From Zasmidium citrigriseum (Eukaryota; Ascomycota; Dothideomycetes; Mycosphaerellales; Mycosphaerellaceae): DNA of 64,000 nucleotides. The notes beneath the pieces are model-generated. The model did not search any database. It had not been told where the DNA came from and saw nothing but the letters and a program-made list of their open reading frames with translations. Shown here piece after piece: positions 39,742 through 54,520 of this stretch; positions within the stretch are counted from its first letter, which is position 1; each line of letters starts with the position of its first letter. The stretch spans positions 62,001-126,000 of the forward strand of contig NHNW01000059.1 in NCBI GenBank assembly GCA_002786025.1, given 5' to 3'. Made by a program: the position numbers and the translations under genes.

Positions 39742-41352
39742 TCATGCATGCGCCAACCCCTGCGGAAAATCAAAAACATTCCCTGGATCAAACCTCCCCT
39801 TAACCCCCTTCAACCTCCCCACACTCCCCCCATAATACATCCCCGCCCACCCCTCAAGTCTCGGATCCACATAATTAACATAAGCCCTCCACTCCCCTTC
39901 TCCCGCCCCTTGCACACTCTCCCTCACTTTATCCACAGCCTTAAGAAGCTCCTCCCTCTCGTTCGTCTTATCAAACCCCGGAGTTCCGTAATTGTATATC
40001 TGGCTCAAGAAGAGCGACTTACGGTGTCCGGCGTCTGAGAACACGGAGGGGCCATGGGGCTGCGGGGTGTTGGTTAGGGCGGTGGGGCCGTTGAGGTCGA
40101 AGGAGAGGGAGGTTGAGGTTGAGTGGAGGGAGACGGTTGCTTGGATTGCGGTGAGGATGGATTTAATGGAATCGTTGGTGTAGGATGGGTTGCCGGAGTC
40201 GAGGAGGGATTGGGCGTAGTAGGGGACGGCGTTTGGTGGGGCGGTAAGGTTGCCTGGAGTGCAATGGTCAGTCACCAGCCTTAGTGATATGGGAAATACC
40301 GTACCTTGCAAATCCGTCAACGTCTCCACCCAATCCTCAAAAGCACTAACATTCGCCTGCTTGTATCCTTCTACACCCCTAGATTCCAAATCGTCCTTCC
40401 AAAGAATCTCCAACTGCCTAAACTCCTCCTCGCTCCCAAGATACTGTCCACTCAAAGAGCACGCCCCAGGGTTACTCTCCGCGCCCTCTCCATACATCAA
40501 AAGCTGAATCCCCAATTCCTTCGGCAGCGCTCCCTCCCTCATACCCAACTCCTGCAACGTCAACAACGCAGCAGCACAGTCCTGATTTTTCTCCAAGATG
40601 GTCTTCCAATTCAGACTCTTCTTGGGCGCATCGACAAGAGAGAAGGCGAGATGTGTTACAACTCCAAAGTTGTTGGCTCCGGCGCCTCGCATCGCCCACC
40701 AGAGGTCTTGATCTCCTCTCCCTTCTGCGATCGTTTTGACGGACCCTGTGGCGTCGACGTATTCAATCTCAACAAGATGATCCATCGTCCAGCCCCAGGG
40801 ACGGGAAGTAAATCCCCAGCCCCCGCCCAACGCATGTCCCACAATCCCAATACTCGAACAAGTTCCGTGTGGAAGTGCTAGCCCCTTAGCCCCAATAGCC
40901 TTGCTGAGAGGGCCAGCTCTCATACCCATGCCTACCCGCACGGTCTTCTGCGCTTCATTGATCTCAAGATCTTGCAATTTCTGGGAGTCAATAACGACAT
41001 ATCCATCCGCTCCTCCCAGAGCGTATGCTGCATACCCGTGTCCACCGCCGTAGGTTGAGATTTTGACGTTGTCTTGAGCCGAGACGCATTTGACCACCGC
41101 GGCGACTTGCTTTGTGGATGTGGGGAGGGCGATGGCGGCGGGTCGGTAGTGGTAGTTTGTGTTCTGGGACTTCGCGGTTGTGTTATAATCCGGTTCGGTC
41201 GGGTAGACGATCTCGACGGAAGTTCGGGAGAGGCAATCGTGAAGAGGTTGCGGTAGCTGGCGGATTTGAAGTTGACTTGCTAATGATAGCCCGTTCAGAA
41301 TAAGGGGATTAATTAGGAAGAGGAGCGTTGCTCTGCGGCGTAAGGGAAGCAT
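39742..41352 (-). CDS. secreted FAD-linked oxidase (BBE / glucooligosaccharide-oxidase type)
   Basis: Model complement(join(39742..40253, 40305..41352)), 519 aa. The start is the ATG at 41352, which opens a signal peptide (LLFLINPLILNGLSLA). The FAD_binding_4 domain has both covalent flavin sites of the bicovalent subgroup: histidine in YGGGHGYAAY and cysteine in PHGTCSSIGIVGHALGGG. The C-terminal BBE domain ends WAGMYYGGSVGRLKGVKGRFDP with the usual RFDPGNVF. A 51-bp stop-free intron at 40254-40304 (GTACGG donor, CTGAC branch, CAG acceptor) is likely, joining TDLQ to GNLTAPPN; without it the protein is 17 residues longer. These enzymes oxidise sugars or aromatic/alkaloid alcohols with O2, releasing H2O2; the substrate is not predictable. 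Confidence 0.87.
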   Translation of the reverse strand: MLPLRRRATLLFLINPLILNGLSLASQLQIRQLPQPLHDCLSRTSVEIVYPTEPDYNTTAKSQNTNYHYRPAAIALPTSTKQVAAVVKCVSAQDNVKISTYGGGHGYAAYALGGADGYVVIDSQKLQDLEINEAQKTVRVGMGMRAGPLSKAIGAKGLALPHGTCSSIGIVGHALGGGWGFTSRPWGWTMDHLVEIEYVDATGSVKTIAEGRGDQDLWWAMRGAGANNFGVVTHLAFSLVDAPKKSLNWKTILEKNQDCAAALLTLQELGMREGALPKELGIQLLMYGEGAESNPGACSLSGQYLGSEEEFRQLEILWKDDLESRGVEGYKQANVSAFEDWVETLTDLQGTVFPISLRLVTDHCTPGNLTAPPNAVPYYAQSLLDSGNPSYTNDSIKSILTAIQATVSLHSTSTSLSFDLNGPTALTNTPQPHGPSVFSDAGHRKSLFLSQIYNYGTPGFDKTNEREELLKAVDKVRESVQGAGEGEWRAYVNYVDPRLEGWAGMYYGGSVGRLKGVKGRFDPGNVFDFPQGLAHA

Positions 41353-41763
41353 AATGTTGATGTCTAGGACAACCAAAGTTCTGCTCAAAAAGAGAGGCAG
41401 TCAGCAGTGAGGTCCCAAATGCAAACATCAACCCACAGGCCAATAAATGCTTAAAATGGACGTACTCTTACAGAGTTCCAAAGACAGCGGATGTCCATGA
41501 AAGCAGCGTGCGTGTCATCCAGGTACCCGCCCATCTCCTGACTGGGATTCCTAGATCAGTACACTTGGCCCTGAACGGGGTTGTTTGGAGCCTCACTGGA
41601 TCGGTCACCGTGGCTAAGAGCCAAGACGCTGGGATGAATCGGAAACAGAGTACGAAGGTCGTGACGTCGGACTTTCATTCGATCGAAACATATCTATTCG
41701 CCGTCGGTCGTCACGGCGTGGACTGTCGTTCTTTGTAATCTTTACATTCCTCCTTTCCCAGGA

Positions 41764-46705
<4,942 letters not shown>

Positions 46706-47246
46706 GGAAAAGACCTCAAGGTCGAGCGAGACGTCACTTCACAACTCTCCAGCCAGAGCCTGCAAGACATCGACGAAGTCATCCTTCGCCTTTACAAACC
46801 AGTATGGCTAAGCCACTGCACTCGACATTGGCATTACCTCAAAAACACGTAAAGCCGCCGGACCGCAGGCTTGCCGCGAAACCCAATTTCGACTTCACTT
46901 CTGACGGGCACGCGACACATTCCCCGATTTGCACAGCCCGGCATTGTCTTAGCCCATAGTATACCCGAAACAAGGTTACTGGGCCACAGGCAGCAGAATT
47001 ACAGAGCCTGACTCCGCATGGGGTCGATTGGATGGGGTTCTCGCCAAGTGAAGTGGTGGCCGAATTTTCCGGGTTGGGATGTTGCAAGCCACTGAGGCGT
47101 ACGCAATGAGGTGAGCTTGATGGGACGTCACTTTAATATACCTTGCATGGAGGTTTTGCGGAGAATGCATACATAAGTTACCAGCCCTCCCTCGCAGAAA
47201 CAGGCTCATACATCCCATTCCCGACCAGACCATCAACAACGATAAT
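46706..47246. other. intergenic, no gene seen
   Basis: About 540 bp between PRMT5 and the CFEM-like gene, same strand. A TAATATA element near 47133 could serve the downstream gene. Confidence 0.45.
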
Positions 47247-47847
47247 ATGCAGACCCCAATTCTCCTCTCCCTCCTCTCCCTCGCAGCCCTCGGCTTCGCC
47301 CAAGATATCGACGCCAACGACGTCCCGACACAATGCTCCGCCGTCTGCGCTCCCGTCGTCAGCTTGACAGCTCAGTGTGATCGCGAGAATACCCCCGACG
47401 CTGAGGAGAGGAATTGTCTCTGCAACGCCACCAATGCTAGCAGCATTATCCCGGCTTGTGAGGCTTGTGTTGCGGCGAATGATCCTAATGATGGACATGA
47501 TAATGGTAAGTTCGAAGTGGAAGGGGAAAGGGGATGGGTGGGAGCTGATGTAAAGGGTAGATGTGCATGATATTTTGACGGAATGTGCGTTTACGACTAC
47601 GACGTGGAATTCGGCCATGGCCACGTCTACGGCTACGGGGACGGGGTCGACGGTGACTAGCACGGGGACTGTGACTGGCTCGACGTCCACTGGTACTACG
47701 ACGGCGACGGCCACGGCAAGTGGGGATGCGGCGACGAGTACGGCTGCTTCTGCTTCGGAGTCGACGGGTGCCGCTGCGGCGATTAAGACGGCTGGTGTAG
47801 GTGTTGCGGCTGTTGTTGGGGGTTTGGCTTGTGTGCTTGGGCTTTGA
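47247..47847 (+). CDS. CFEM-like, Thr-rich, GPI-anchored surface protein
   Basis: Model join(47247..47505, 47561..47847), 181 aa. Signal peptide residues 1-18 (ILLSLLSLAALGFA). The mature N-terminal 75 residues hold eight cysteines (C-x3-C-x9-C, CLC, ACEAC, EC), close to the CFEM pattern although the conserved haem-site aspartate is not obvious. A Ser/Thr/Gly stalk (TGSTVTSTGTVTGS and similar, about 60 residues) is an O-mannosylation region. The C-terminus is a hydrophobic GPI signal (VGVAAVVGGLACVLGL). It is expected in the cell wall or outer plasma membrane; CFEM proteins can bind haem/iron or aid virulence, but neither is shown here. Confidence 0.85.
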
Positions 47848-48689
47848 GATGATGAGATGTGGAGGCTATCTCAGGTAGAATCGATCGATCTGAGGCATTG
47901 AAGGGGGCTTGAGTAGTACGTAGCCTCTGTTTGGATCTTGGGGATAGTACAACTGGCATGCAAGAGTATTTCACTTATATTGCGCTAGTAGTCGCGCTAT
48001 TGAGCGGTGAATATGCTCGCCTTGTGGCCCTTATTCTCCTGAGGAGAATTGAGTATACTTGTTGATAACGTGTTGCTATCTCCATCGACTTGCAAGCTGG
48101 CTATGCAGTCAATAGGCGTATTGGTGGTACAGAGACGAGCTCGTCTCCTGGGGATCGATCAGGTCAACTTGATGTGAAACTTTAGTAAGTGATTTCTGTA
48201 TCAGGGCAAGTGAAGCAGCATCTATGCATCACAATAGCACCTCAACTTCCTACTGTAGAAGCGCTATAGACCTCAATAGTAACACCTCTCATTGTCGCCT
48301 CCTATTGTCCCATTGAGCCCTCCCTTCACATCTCAACCTACCCGCCCGCTATGTCTTCGATCACACAACACTTCCTTTCACCTCACATCACCTCTTTGAC
48401 CCAATCCCCAAAATATCCCCATCGACAAAGCCGCCAACAAAGCACTTCGACGACTGATCCAAGACACAAAGCCCGGGGATCGTCCATCTTGTTTGTGAGA
48501 ACAAAGACCACAGGTAAGAATCTCTCACGGCGATATTCAGGGCATCATGATGCTGAGTATAGCAACACCTCAGAGCGCCATCGTCTCCCCCTTTGTCGAA
48601 GCAGAATCGATAAAGTCCGCAGCAGAGTCCCGAGGAAGAGATCACATTTCTCTCGTTTTCTCTTGGTTCTTTTCCTTTTTGACGATATC
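47848..48689. other. intergenic, with a perfect 17-bp palindrome
   Basis: About 840 bp. The palindrome ATTCTCC-TGA-GGAGAAT occupies 48033-48049. The frame at 48351-48689 runs in phase into the next gene but has poor codon use and is probably its 5' leader. Confidence 0.45.
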
Positions 48690-49937
48690 ATGGCTGCCAA
48701 GAGGAGTACGACCACGGGAGGACAGGATCCTCCCAGACGGAGCAAGAGAATAGCTGAAGCCGCTGGAGGCGCTGCAGCTACGCATGTTTCTTTGCCCAAC
48801 AACACCACGACGAGAGCTCCCAGGAGGAGAAATCCGGCTCAGAGACCCCAGACTCAGACATCTCAACCGCAGAAACCTCCACCCCAGAGACCGGTGAGAA
48901 GCTCACCCACCACTGCGGTCTCCAATGCAGCTGGGGGCGGTAATCCAGCATCCGCTGCTGTGAAGAAGAGCAACAAGATCACGATCGATCCAAGGAAGGT
49001 AGCAGCAGCGCAGAGGACGAGAGAAGCTGCAGCCGCAAGTGCAACCAATGCAGCAGCAGGCAAGACAACTCCACAAGCCGCCGCAAATGGAAAACACTCA
49101 CCACCATCATCACGATCATCGCCTCCCGCAGGCCAGGCACGAATTGGCACAACCATCTGCAGCATCTCCCACGAAGTGGACGTCCAGTACGGTAAGAAAG
49201 GCGCCAAAACGCAGCGCAGACTGCGAGGTGACCTCTCCATCGGCGCTGCGTCAGGCACATTAGTGCAGTACTACTTCTCCGTCTACCTCTACGACAACGA
49301 CGCCGAAGAGTGGGAAGAAATCGGCTACATCAACTCCTGGAGAGTGGATAAGAAGACTGCCAACTTTCCCAATGCCCAAGGCTCGTTTCGTTCTCTCCTG
49401 GTCGGAAACATGGAGAAGTACGGAGGCGAAGAGCAAAGTCTGCATGAGCTCGCCCTTGTCATGCGCTCGCTGTTCACGCAGAAGTCCGAGCCGAGGAAGA
49501 ACATTCAACGATTGAGGGATGAGCTGGGTGAGAGGGGCTTGATCTTCCTCAAGCTAGTCCATATCACTGCCGACCACCAGGGCCAAGGACTCCTTCAGCC
49601 CACGATGGCCCTCTACCGACAAATGCTGCAAATGCTGCCCGAGTGGTGCGCTTTTCGCGATTTGCTCGTACTCAACCCGGGTCGCCCACAAGGAGAGGTA
49701 GGGAAAGCTTGGGAGGATGTTGAGGATGATGATGTCGTTGTAGACACGCTTACGAAGATCTATCAGAGGACGGATGCCTATCAGTACATGGTTTTGGGCA
49801 AAGTTAATGGCGTCGAAATTCCGGTTATGGGCAGATTGGTCGTTGATGAGGAGAATGCTGCGGCTATCGGGGAAGTTGTTGAGGGCGGTTGGCTCACGCT
49901 GAAGAACGCGTTGGAGGATGAGGAAGCTGAGGCTTGA
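48690..49937 (+). CDS. unidentified protein with disordered basic N-terminus and GNAT-like C-terminal half
   Basis: Start chosen at the ATG 48690 (MAAKRSTT), giving 415 aa; the frame is open upstream to 48351, but there composition looks like 5' leader. Residues 1-150 are low-complexity Ala/Pro/Gln/Arg with RRSKRIAEA and RAPRRRN basic clusters, suggesting nuclear localisation. The folded part (150-400) includes YYFSVYLYDNDAEEWEEIGY and HITADHQGQGLLQPTMALYR, the latter reminiscent of the acetyl-CoA loop (Q/RxxGxG/A) of GNAT acetyltransferases. I judge this resemblance weak. Proteins of this type occur in related fungi to my knowledge, but I know no function. Confidence 0.72.
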   Translation: MAAKRSTTTGGQDPPRRSKRIAEAAGGAAATHVSLPNNTTTRAPRRRNPAQRPQTQTSQPQKPPPQRPVRSSPTTAVSNAAGGGNPASAAVKKSNKITIDPRKVAAAQRTREAAAASATNAAAGKTTPQAAANGKHSPPSSRSSPPAGQARIGTTICSISHEVDVQYGKKGAKTQRRLRGDLSIGAASGTLVQYYFSVYLYDNDAEEWEEIGYINSWRVDKKTANFPNAQGSFRSLLVGNMEKYGGEEQSLHELALVMRSLFTQKSEPRKNIQRLRDELGERGLIFLKLVHITADHQGQGLLQPTMALYRQMLQMLPEWCAFRDLLVLNPGRPQGEVGKAWEDVEDDDVVVDTLTKIYQRTDAYQYMVLGKVNGVEIPVMGRLVVDEENAAAIGEVVEGGWLTLKNALEDEEAEA

Positions 49938-51741
49938 GAGGTAAGTATGATTGGAACGGCTGCAGGTCAGTATCTGCTCTCTTTTTGTTCATTTTCGTCT
50001 CATTGCAATCATAATCTCTCCTTCTCTATCAGTCACCTTTTCGCCTTTCTCAATTAACTTCATAAGGAGGTCAGAACGAAAATTTCTTGACTCTCTTCAT
50101 GTGACTGCCAAGCATGACTTGTTCGGGATTCCACCGTCATGAACTCTTCCCAGCAGTGCAGAATATCGAACAAATCGCCACAGCTTCCGCCAACTCGATC
50201 CCAAATGGGTTTCATGTTCCAGATGCTTCACCATATGAAGGCGAGATGTCTGCGTTGTAGCTTTGAAGTCGTCCACACGATCGTTGGTCATACATGCTGA
50301 CAAGGCTGAGTAAAGTTCGACTTTCCCCAAAACGTGCAGTGCATCGCCAGACAGCATCATTGATCGTAAACAAACACTTTTCAGGCCATTCAAAGCTTCC
50401 CATATAAGATTCGTTTAATCATATGAACGATCTTGAAGTTATATATAGAATACGCTCATTTTTTCGGTGGCTTACTTCCGTACAGCCTTGTGGCTGCCCG
50501 CTCGACGTTGACTCCCACCAGCCATTTCGACAGCTGTCACCCACAGAAATTCGGGATTAGCGTTGCCTTCCAGGTATATCAGTTTTCTCTCCTCCCTCCG
50601 CTCTCCTTCTTCTTTTCTCTTCAGGCCAAGGCTAAGGGAAGGGAAGGCAAACGTAAGTCCACAAGAGCCGGGCGCTGTTCTCTCTCCCTGGCGCCATCAC
50701 ACCTGAACGCACGGCAGAGAACAATCCATAAGCTTCGTACCCGCGAGGGGCGCTGGTGATCTGCTGTACAGGTCGAGATACCGCCATCAACTGACGCCCA
50801 ACAGAGGTCTCGAATCGTTCATACAAGCAATCTCCGATCCGACTGACAGTCGGGCAATCCAGGGGGGCTGTGATCACCCTGTGACGACCGTGTCAGCTAC
50901 ATCCCAAACTGCGTGCTGCGTTCCCTCGAAAGCGGCGTAGGCCATATTGCTCTGCAAAGCCAGCACGTGGGTAGCTGTACCGACGACTGATCCAGCGCGG
51001 CTCTCGGCGTGGACTTGTGCCTGCCATTCGGGAATCTTTGGGAAGAATTGATGACGGTGATGGTTCCTCTTTCCTTTGTTACCGCTCGGATGTACTGGGA
51101 GGGGAGCTTCATTGCGACCTCCTGGGAGATCGGGCGCTTCCGGCGGGCGACAGAAACGATGTAAGATTCCTGCGCGGCATAGCCGTGATGGGCCTTCAAT
51201 CTGCTGTCCGCTGGCGGCCTCTCACGGTGATGCGTAAATGTCCCGTATGGGTTGCGGAGCTGTGGGAGTGGCTCTCGATGATTGTCCACCTTCGCGCGGT
51301 GAGAGCTGTGAGTACTCTGTCAAAGGGGAAACCAAGAGACAATCAAAATGTTAGATAGATCGTCAGATAGACCCGAAATGGATCATTCTCTTCTCTTCTC
51401 TTCGTCTTTTGCGACCGATCATGAATATGTGCTCACTGTTCAATGTCCGTATCTTTCTATTTCTTGCCGACCACGAATCATGTCGCGGTCTGCGTCTGCC
51501 ACACATGAGACATGGTGAAAGCCTCGGAATAGGCTCGATTCAGCAGTCAGATCTCTACGACGGACCAACCTCTGAGATCATGGCAGGATATCAACCGCGC
51601 ACATTTGCAACTTCATCTTACAATCTAATTGCCGACCCCTTGTCATGGTCTCAAAGTACCTTCAATCTCGACGAACTTTTCCCGGGTATCCTCCGCTTCT
51701 CCTCGACATCTCATACTATCGATGCAGAACGCAACTTTCCA
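49938..51741. other. 1.8-kb intergenic region, no supported gene
   Basis: Several frames of 60-130 codons exist on both strands (for example 50097-50393 minus and 51017-51358 plus) but none shows a domain, a credible intron or consistent codon bias. A pyrimidine-rich stretch at about 50580-50625 resembles promoter DNA. Confidence 0.45.
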
Positions 51742-53609
51742 TCATGCCTTGTCCGAACCTTCATCAGCCATCATGGTCTCACTCTTCTCTTCCATCACCG
51801 AATCCGTCGGCGATCTTGACCTCATCTCCCTCAACGCTCTGAAGCCACCCTTGATACTCTCGGCCTCAAACCCCTTCGACTGGAGGATGCTAGTAGCCAC
51901 TCGAGCCGTGTCGCCGTTATAGCAAACGCACAGCAACTTCCTTCCCGTGAACTGGGATTGTAGGAACGATTGCGAAAAGAGATTCTCAAGTTCGCACCAT
52001 TGCTGATCCAGCAGTTGAGGGGCGAAGAAGGGGCTTGGCGATTCGGCATCCAGACTTTCGAGTGGAATGTTGATTGACGGGGTCAGGTTGTCGTGGTGAT
52101 GGTCGACTTGTCTTCGAAGGTCGACCACAAGGGTGTTGTCTTTGAGCGGGAGTGCTTCGCCTGGAGAGAGCTCCCAGGCTTCATCGTAGCGATGTAGATC
52201 GACTTTGGTCAGATGCTACAGACTCGTCAGTGAAGTCATTTGGCTATCGAGAAGTGCAATACATACCTCGTTGGTGATGGGAGGGAATGCCTCTGGTCCA
52301 AGCTTGGCGAAGTACTCGTTGATGTACTGATACGGCAAGTCACAACACAGGAAGACACAATGCACAAGTCCGTCGGCCTCGGCAAGCTGCGACAAAGTAC
52401 CCTCATCTTTTCGCTTCTGAAGAAGGCTGAAGAGACCTTGAAGATTGAATCCTGATGAAGGGCCGCAGATTACACCGTTCCGGCACAACTTCAACGAGAG
52501 GGTATAAGAGTCGTGAGAGCCGACATGTTCGATGTGATCGACAGACTGTTTCCACGGGAACTCGACAGGGGCGAGGAGGGCGTATGATCTTGGACCGGGA
52601 ACTCGATCTCCTGGAGCGGTACAGACACTATCCATCTTGTTAGACTTGATCGTCCTTCGTCATCTCGAAGAGTACTTACCCGAGCCGAAAGCAAGACGGC
52701 TTTGCAGTAGCGAAGTAGTGGCCAAGACCTGTGACCTGATGAAGACTCCAAGTCAGTCTTGCCTCGTTTGCAAAACATGATTGCTGTCAAGTACTTACCG
52801 TGCCGCTTGTACCCATGCCGACGGAAAGAACGCTGATCTCAGGCAGCTGCTTCATGATCTGAGGTCCGGTCCATTTCACATGCGACTGCCAATTGGCATC
52901 ATTCTCATACTGATTCGGGTTGATGACCGATTCAGATTCCATGGCTTGTACTCTTGCGTTTTGGATTCCTCCTCGCTCGTCCGTCGGTTCAGGCTGTGAA
53001 GGGCCACCAAATAGAGTTCTGGCTAAACGGTCAGCCTCATGTAAGACAAGGGTGCTTGCGCCTAACATACAGTTTCAACCCGAAAAACTGCATCAGTCTG
53101 AGCTTGGCTTCGGAAGTCTTGTTGGACAGGAAAGCCCTTGTATCGTCAAGGCCGTGTATGACCCTTGCCACCAAAGACATGGATATGACCGTCGATCCTG
53201 AGCTGTACTCGATGATGGTCTTGGTCTTTTCGGGTTCGATCTCCTTTGCGAGAAGGTTCATTGCTTGGAGGGCGTTAGTGATAGGAAGCCAGAAATTAGA
53301 GATCTAATTCTACCGGGCATAGACTTCACGTTGTTTGCCGGATGACAGGACATCATCTTGGCGTATATTCGGACTCCATCGTCGTAGAAGGGATTCAGCT
53401 CCCGCGAGCTAAGCTCGACCAGAGGTAGAGGAGGAGCGCAGTCGGGGTCGAAGTAGTCTTTCAGTGCGTTGGGGCCTCAAAATAGGGTCAGTGTCTAGCT
53501 CAAGACTGCTCAACACCAATGTCAACTCACCCCTATAGACATTCCTAGGGTTCACGTTTGCGAGCTTCTGCTTCGGATTAAGGTCCGACCTAGCGGTTGA
53601 ATGAGGCAT
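51742..53609 (-). CDS. PLP-dependent cysteine synthase-like enzyme fused to a C-terminal rhodanese domain
   Basis: Model complement(join(51742..52215, 52267..52627, 52680..52735, 52799..53018, 53071..53263, 53314..53475, 53531..53609)), 514 aa, six introns of 50-63 bp. Residues about 30-355 are a beta-family PLP enzyme: the Schiff-base lysine in HPANNVKSMPAMNLL, the phosphate loop EYSSGSTVI, and a late GDRVPGPRSYALLAPV. Residues about 375-500 are a rhodanese/Cdc25-type domain: NTLVVDLRRQVD, SINIPLESL, and the active-site loop CYNGDT with catalytic cysteine, then SKGFEAESIKGGF. The fusion suggests a sulfur-transfer role, with PLP-made or PLP-consumed Cys/homocysteine-type sulfur passed to the rhodanese cysteine; that is inference. 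No targeting signal is obvious. Confidence 0.88.
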
Positions 53610-54520
53610 CGTCAAAGGTTGTATGTGTAGAAGCAGCCCTGTGTGATTGTCCGAAGTACTTGTATCTCCTACTCATTTCTCCACGTGCCGCTGTCATCGA
53701 GGGCTGTTGAGTTGGTGTGAGACTTCAGCTGCAGCCTGACGCATCTGGCAAGTCCAAGTCAGGTTGCGAGGACTATGGTGGTCATTGCACATGAGCGAGA
53801 GACCCTGTAGTGTGACAAGGCGGTTTTCGACGCCGTTGATGTCGCCATAGAAGATCATCAAGGTCCGTGGGATGGTGGTCTGGGAAATGTTGGTCGACGG
53901 TGTGCTGGATCGGCAGGTCAGCCTCCTGTTGCGGCTAACGTGCCAACCAGGGCACTGTATAGAGCGTCAGCTTTTACGTACATGGCTTTGTCTTGTTCTG
54001 GGTGTGTTGGCAGAGTGGCAGCATCACAACGACCGCAATGGTTTGCAGCTGTAGGCTTGGCATGCAGGCCGAGCCAGCGCGAGGACCTTGATGAGCAAGT
54101 TTGCTCACTTTGACTTGTGCGATCGTCACTTGGCCTTCAGACTTTTCTCGAGCCACCTGAACCCACTGCCTATAGCGCAGAGATGATGTGCATAGAGCTG
54201 TTTCAGCCTGCAGTGACTGTGGAGTTGTCTCGGTTTCGTGCGGTCACGGAATGTTGTTCTTCGGGATTGTTGAGCACGTTTGCAGCCATCGCAGTGGACA
54301 TCATTCATGTCGGTGAGAGGAAAAGCTTTGTACGACGAGTCTTGTTGAGCTTCGTTGTATGGCTGACTTGGATGGATTACTCCATGGCGGTGACTTCGTC
54401 ATCGGTGAAGCCATAGGGGAAAGAGCACCTTCATTCTTTTCTCGGCTCTCAAAACATATCAAGAGTTTGCAATCTTTCTGGTACTTCTTTTTCGTCCATC
54501 GTTGGCACAATCATTTCAAT
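53610..54520. other. divergent intergenic, no gene seen
   Basis: About 910 bp between the divergent starts of the PLP-rhodanese gene and the MFS carrier. No convincing coding frame; it should hold both promoters. Confidence 0.45.

Noticed and set aside
48033..48049. Perfect 7-bp-arm palindrome
   Set aside because: Short, isolated and not beside a gene end; could be a chance factor site. No evidence of function.
48351..48689. Extended N-terminus for the 48690 protein
   Set aside because: Poor codon use and pyrimidine-rich DNA; likely 5' leader, although a longer protein is not excluded.
53872..54416. Small plus-strand frames between the PLP-rhodanese and MFS genes
   Set aside because: No domain, no codon bias and no intron consensus; the region is a divergent promoter.
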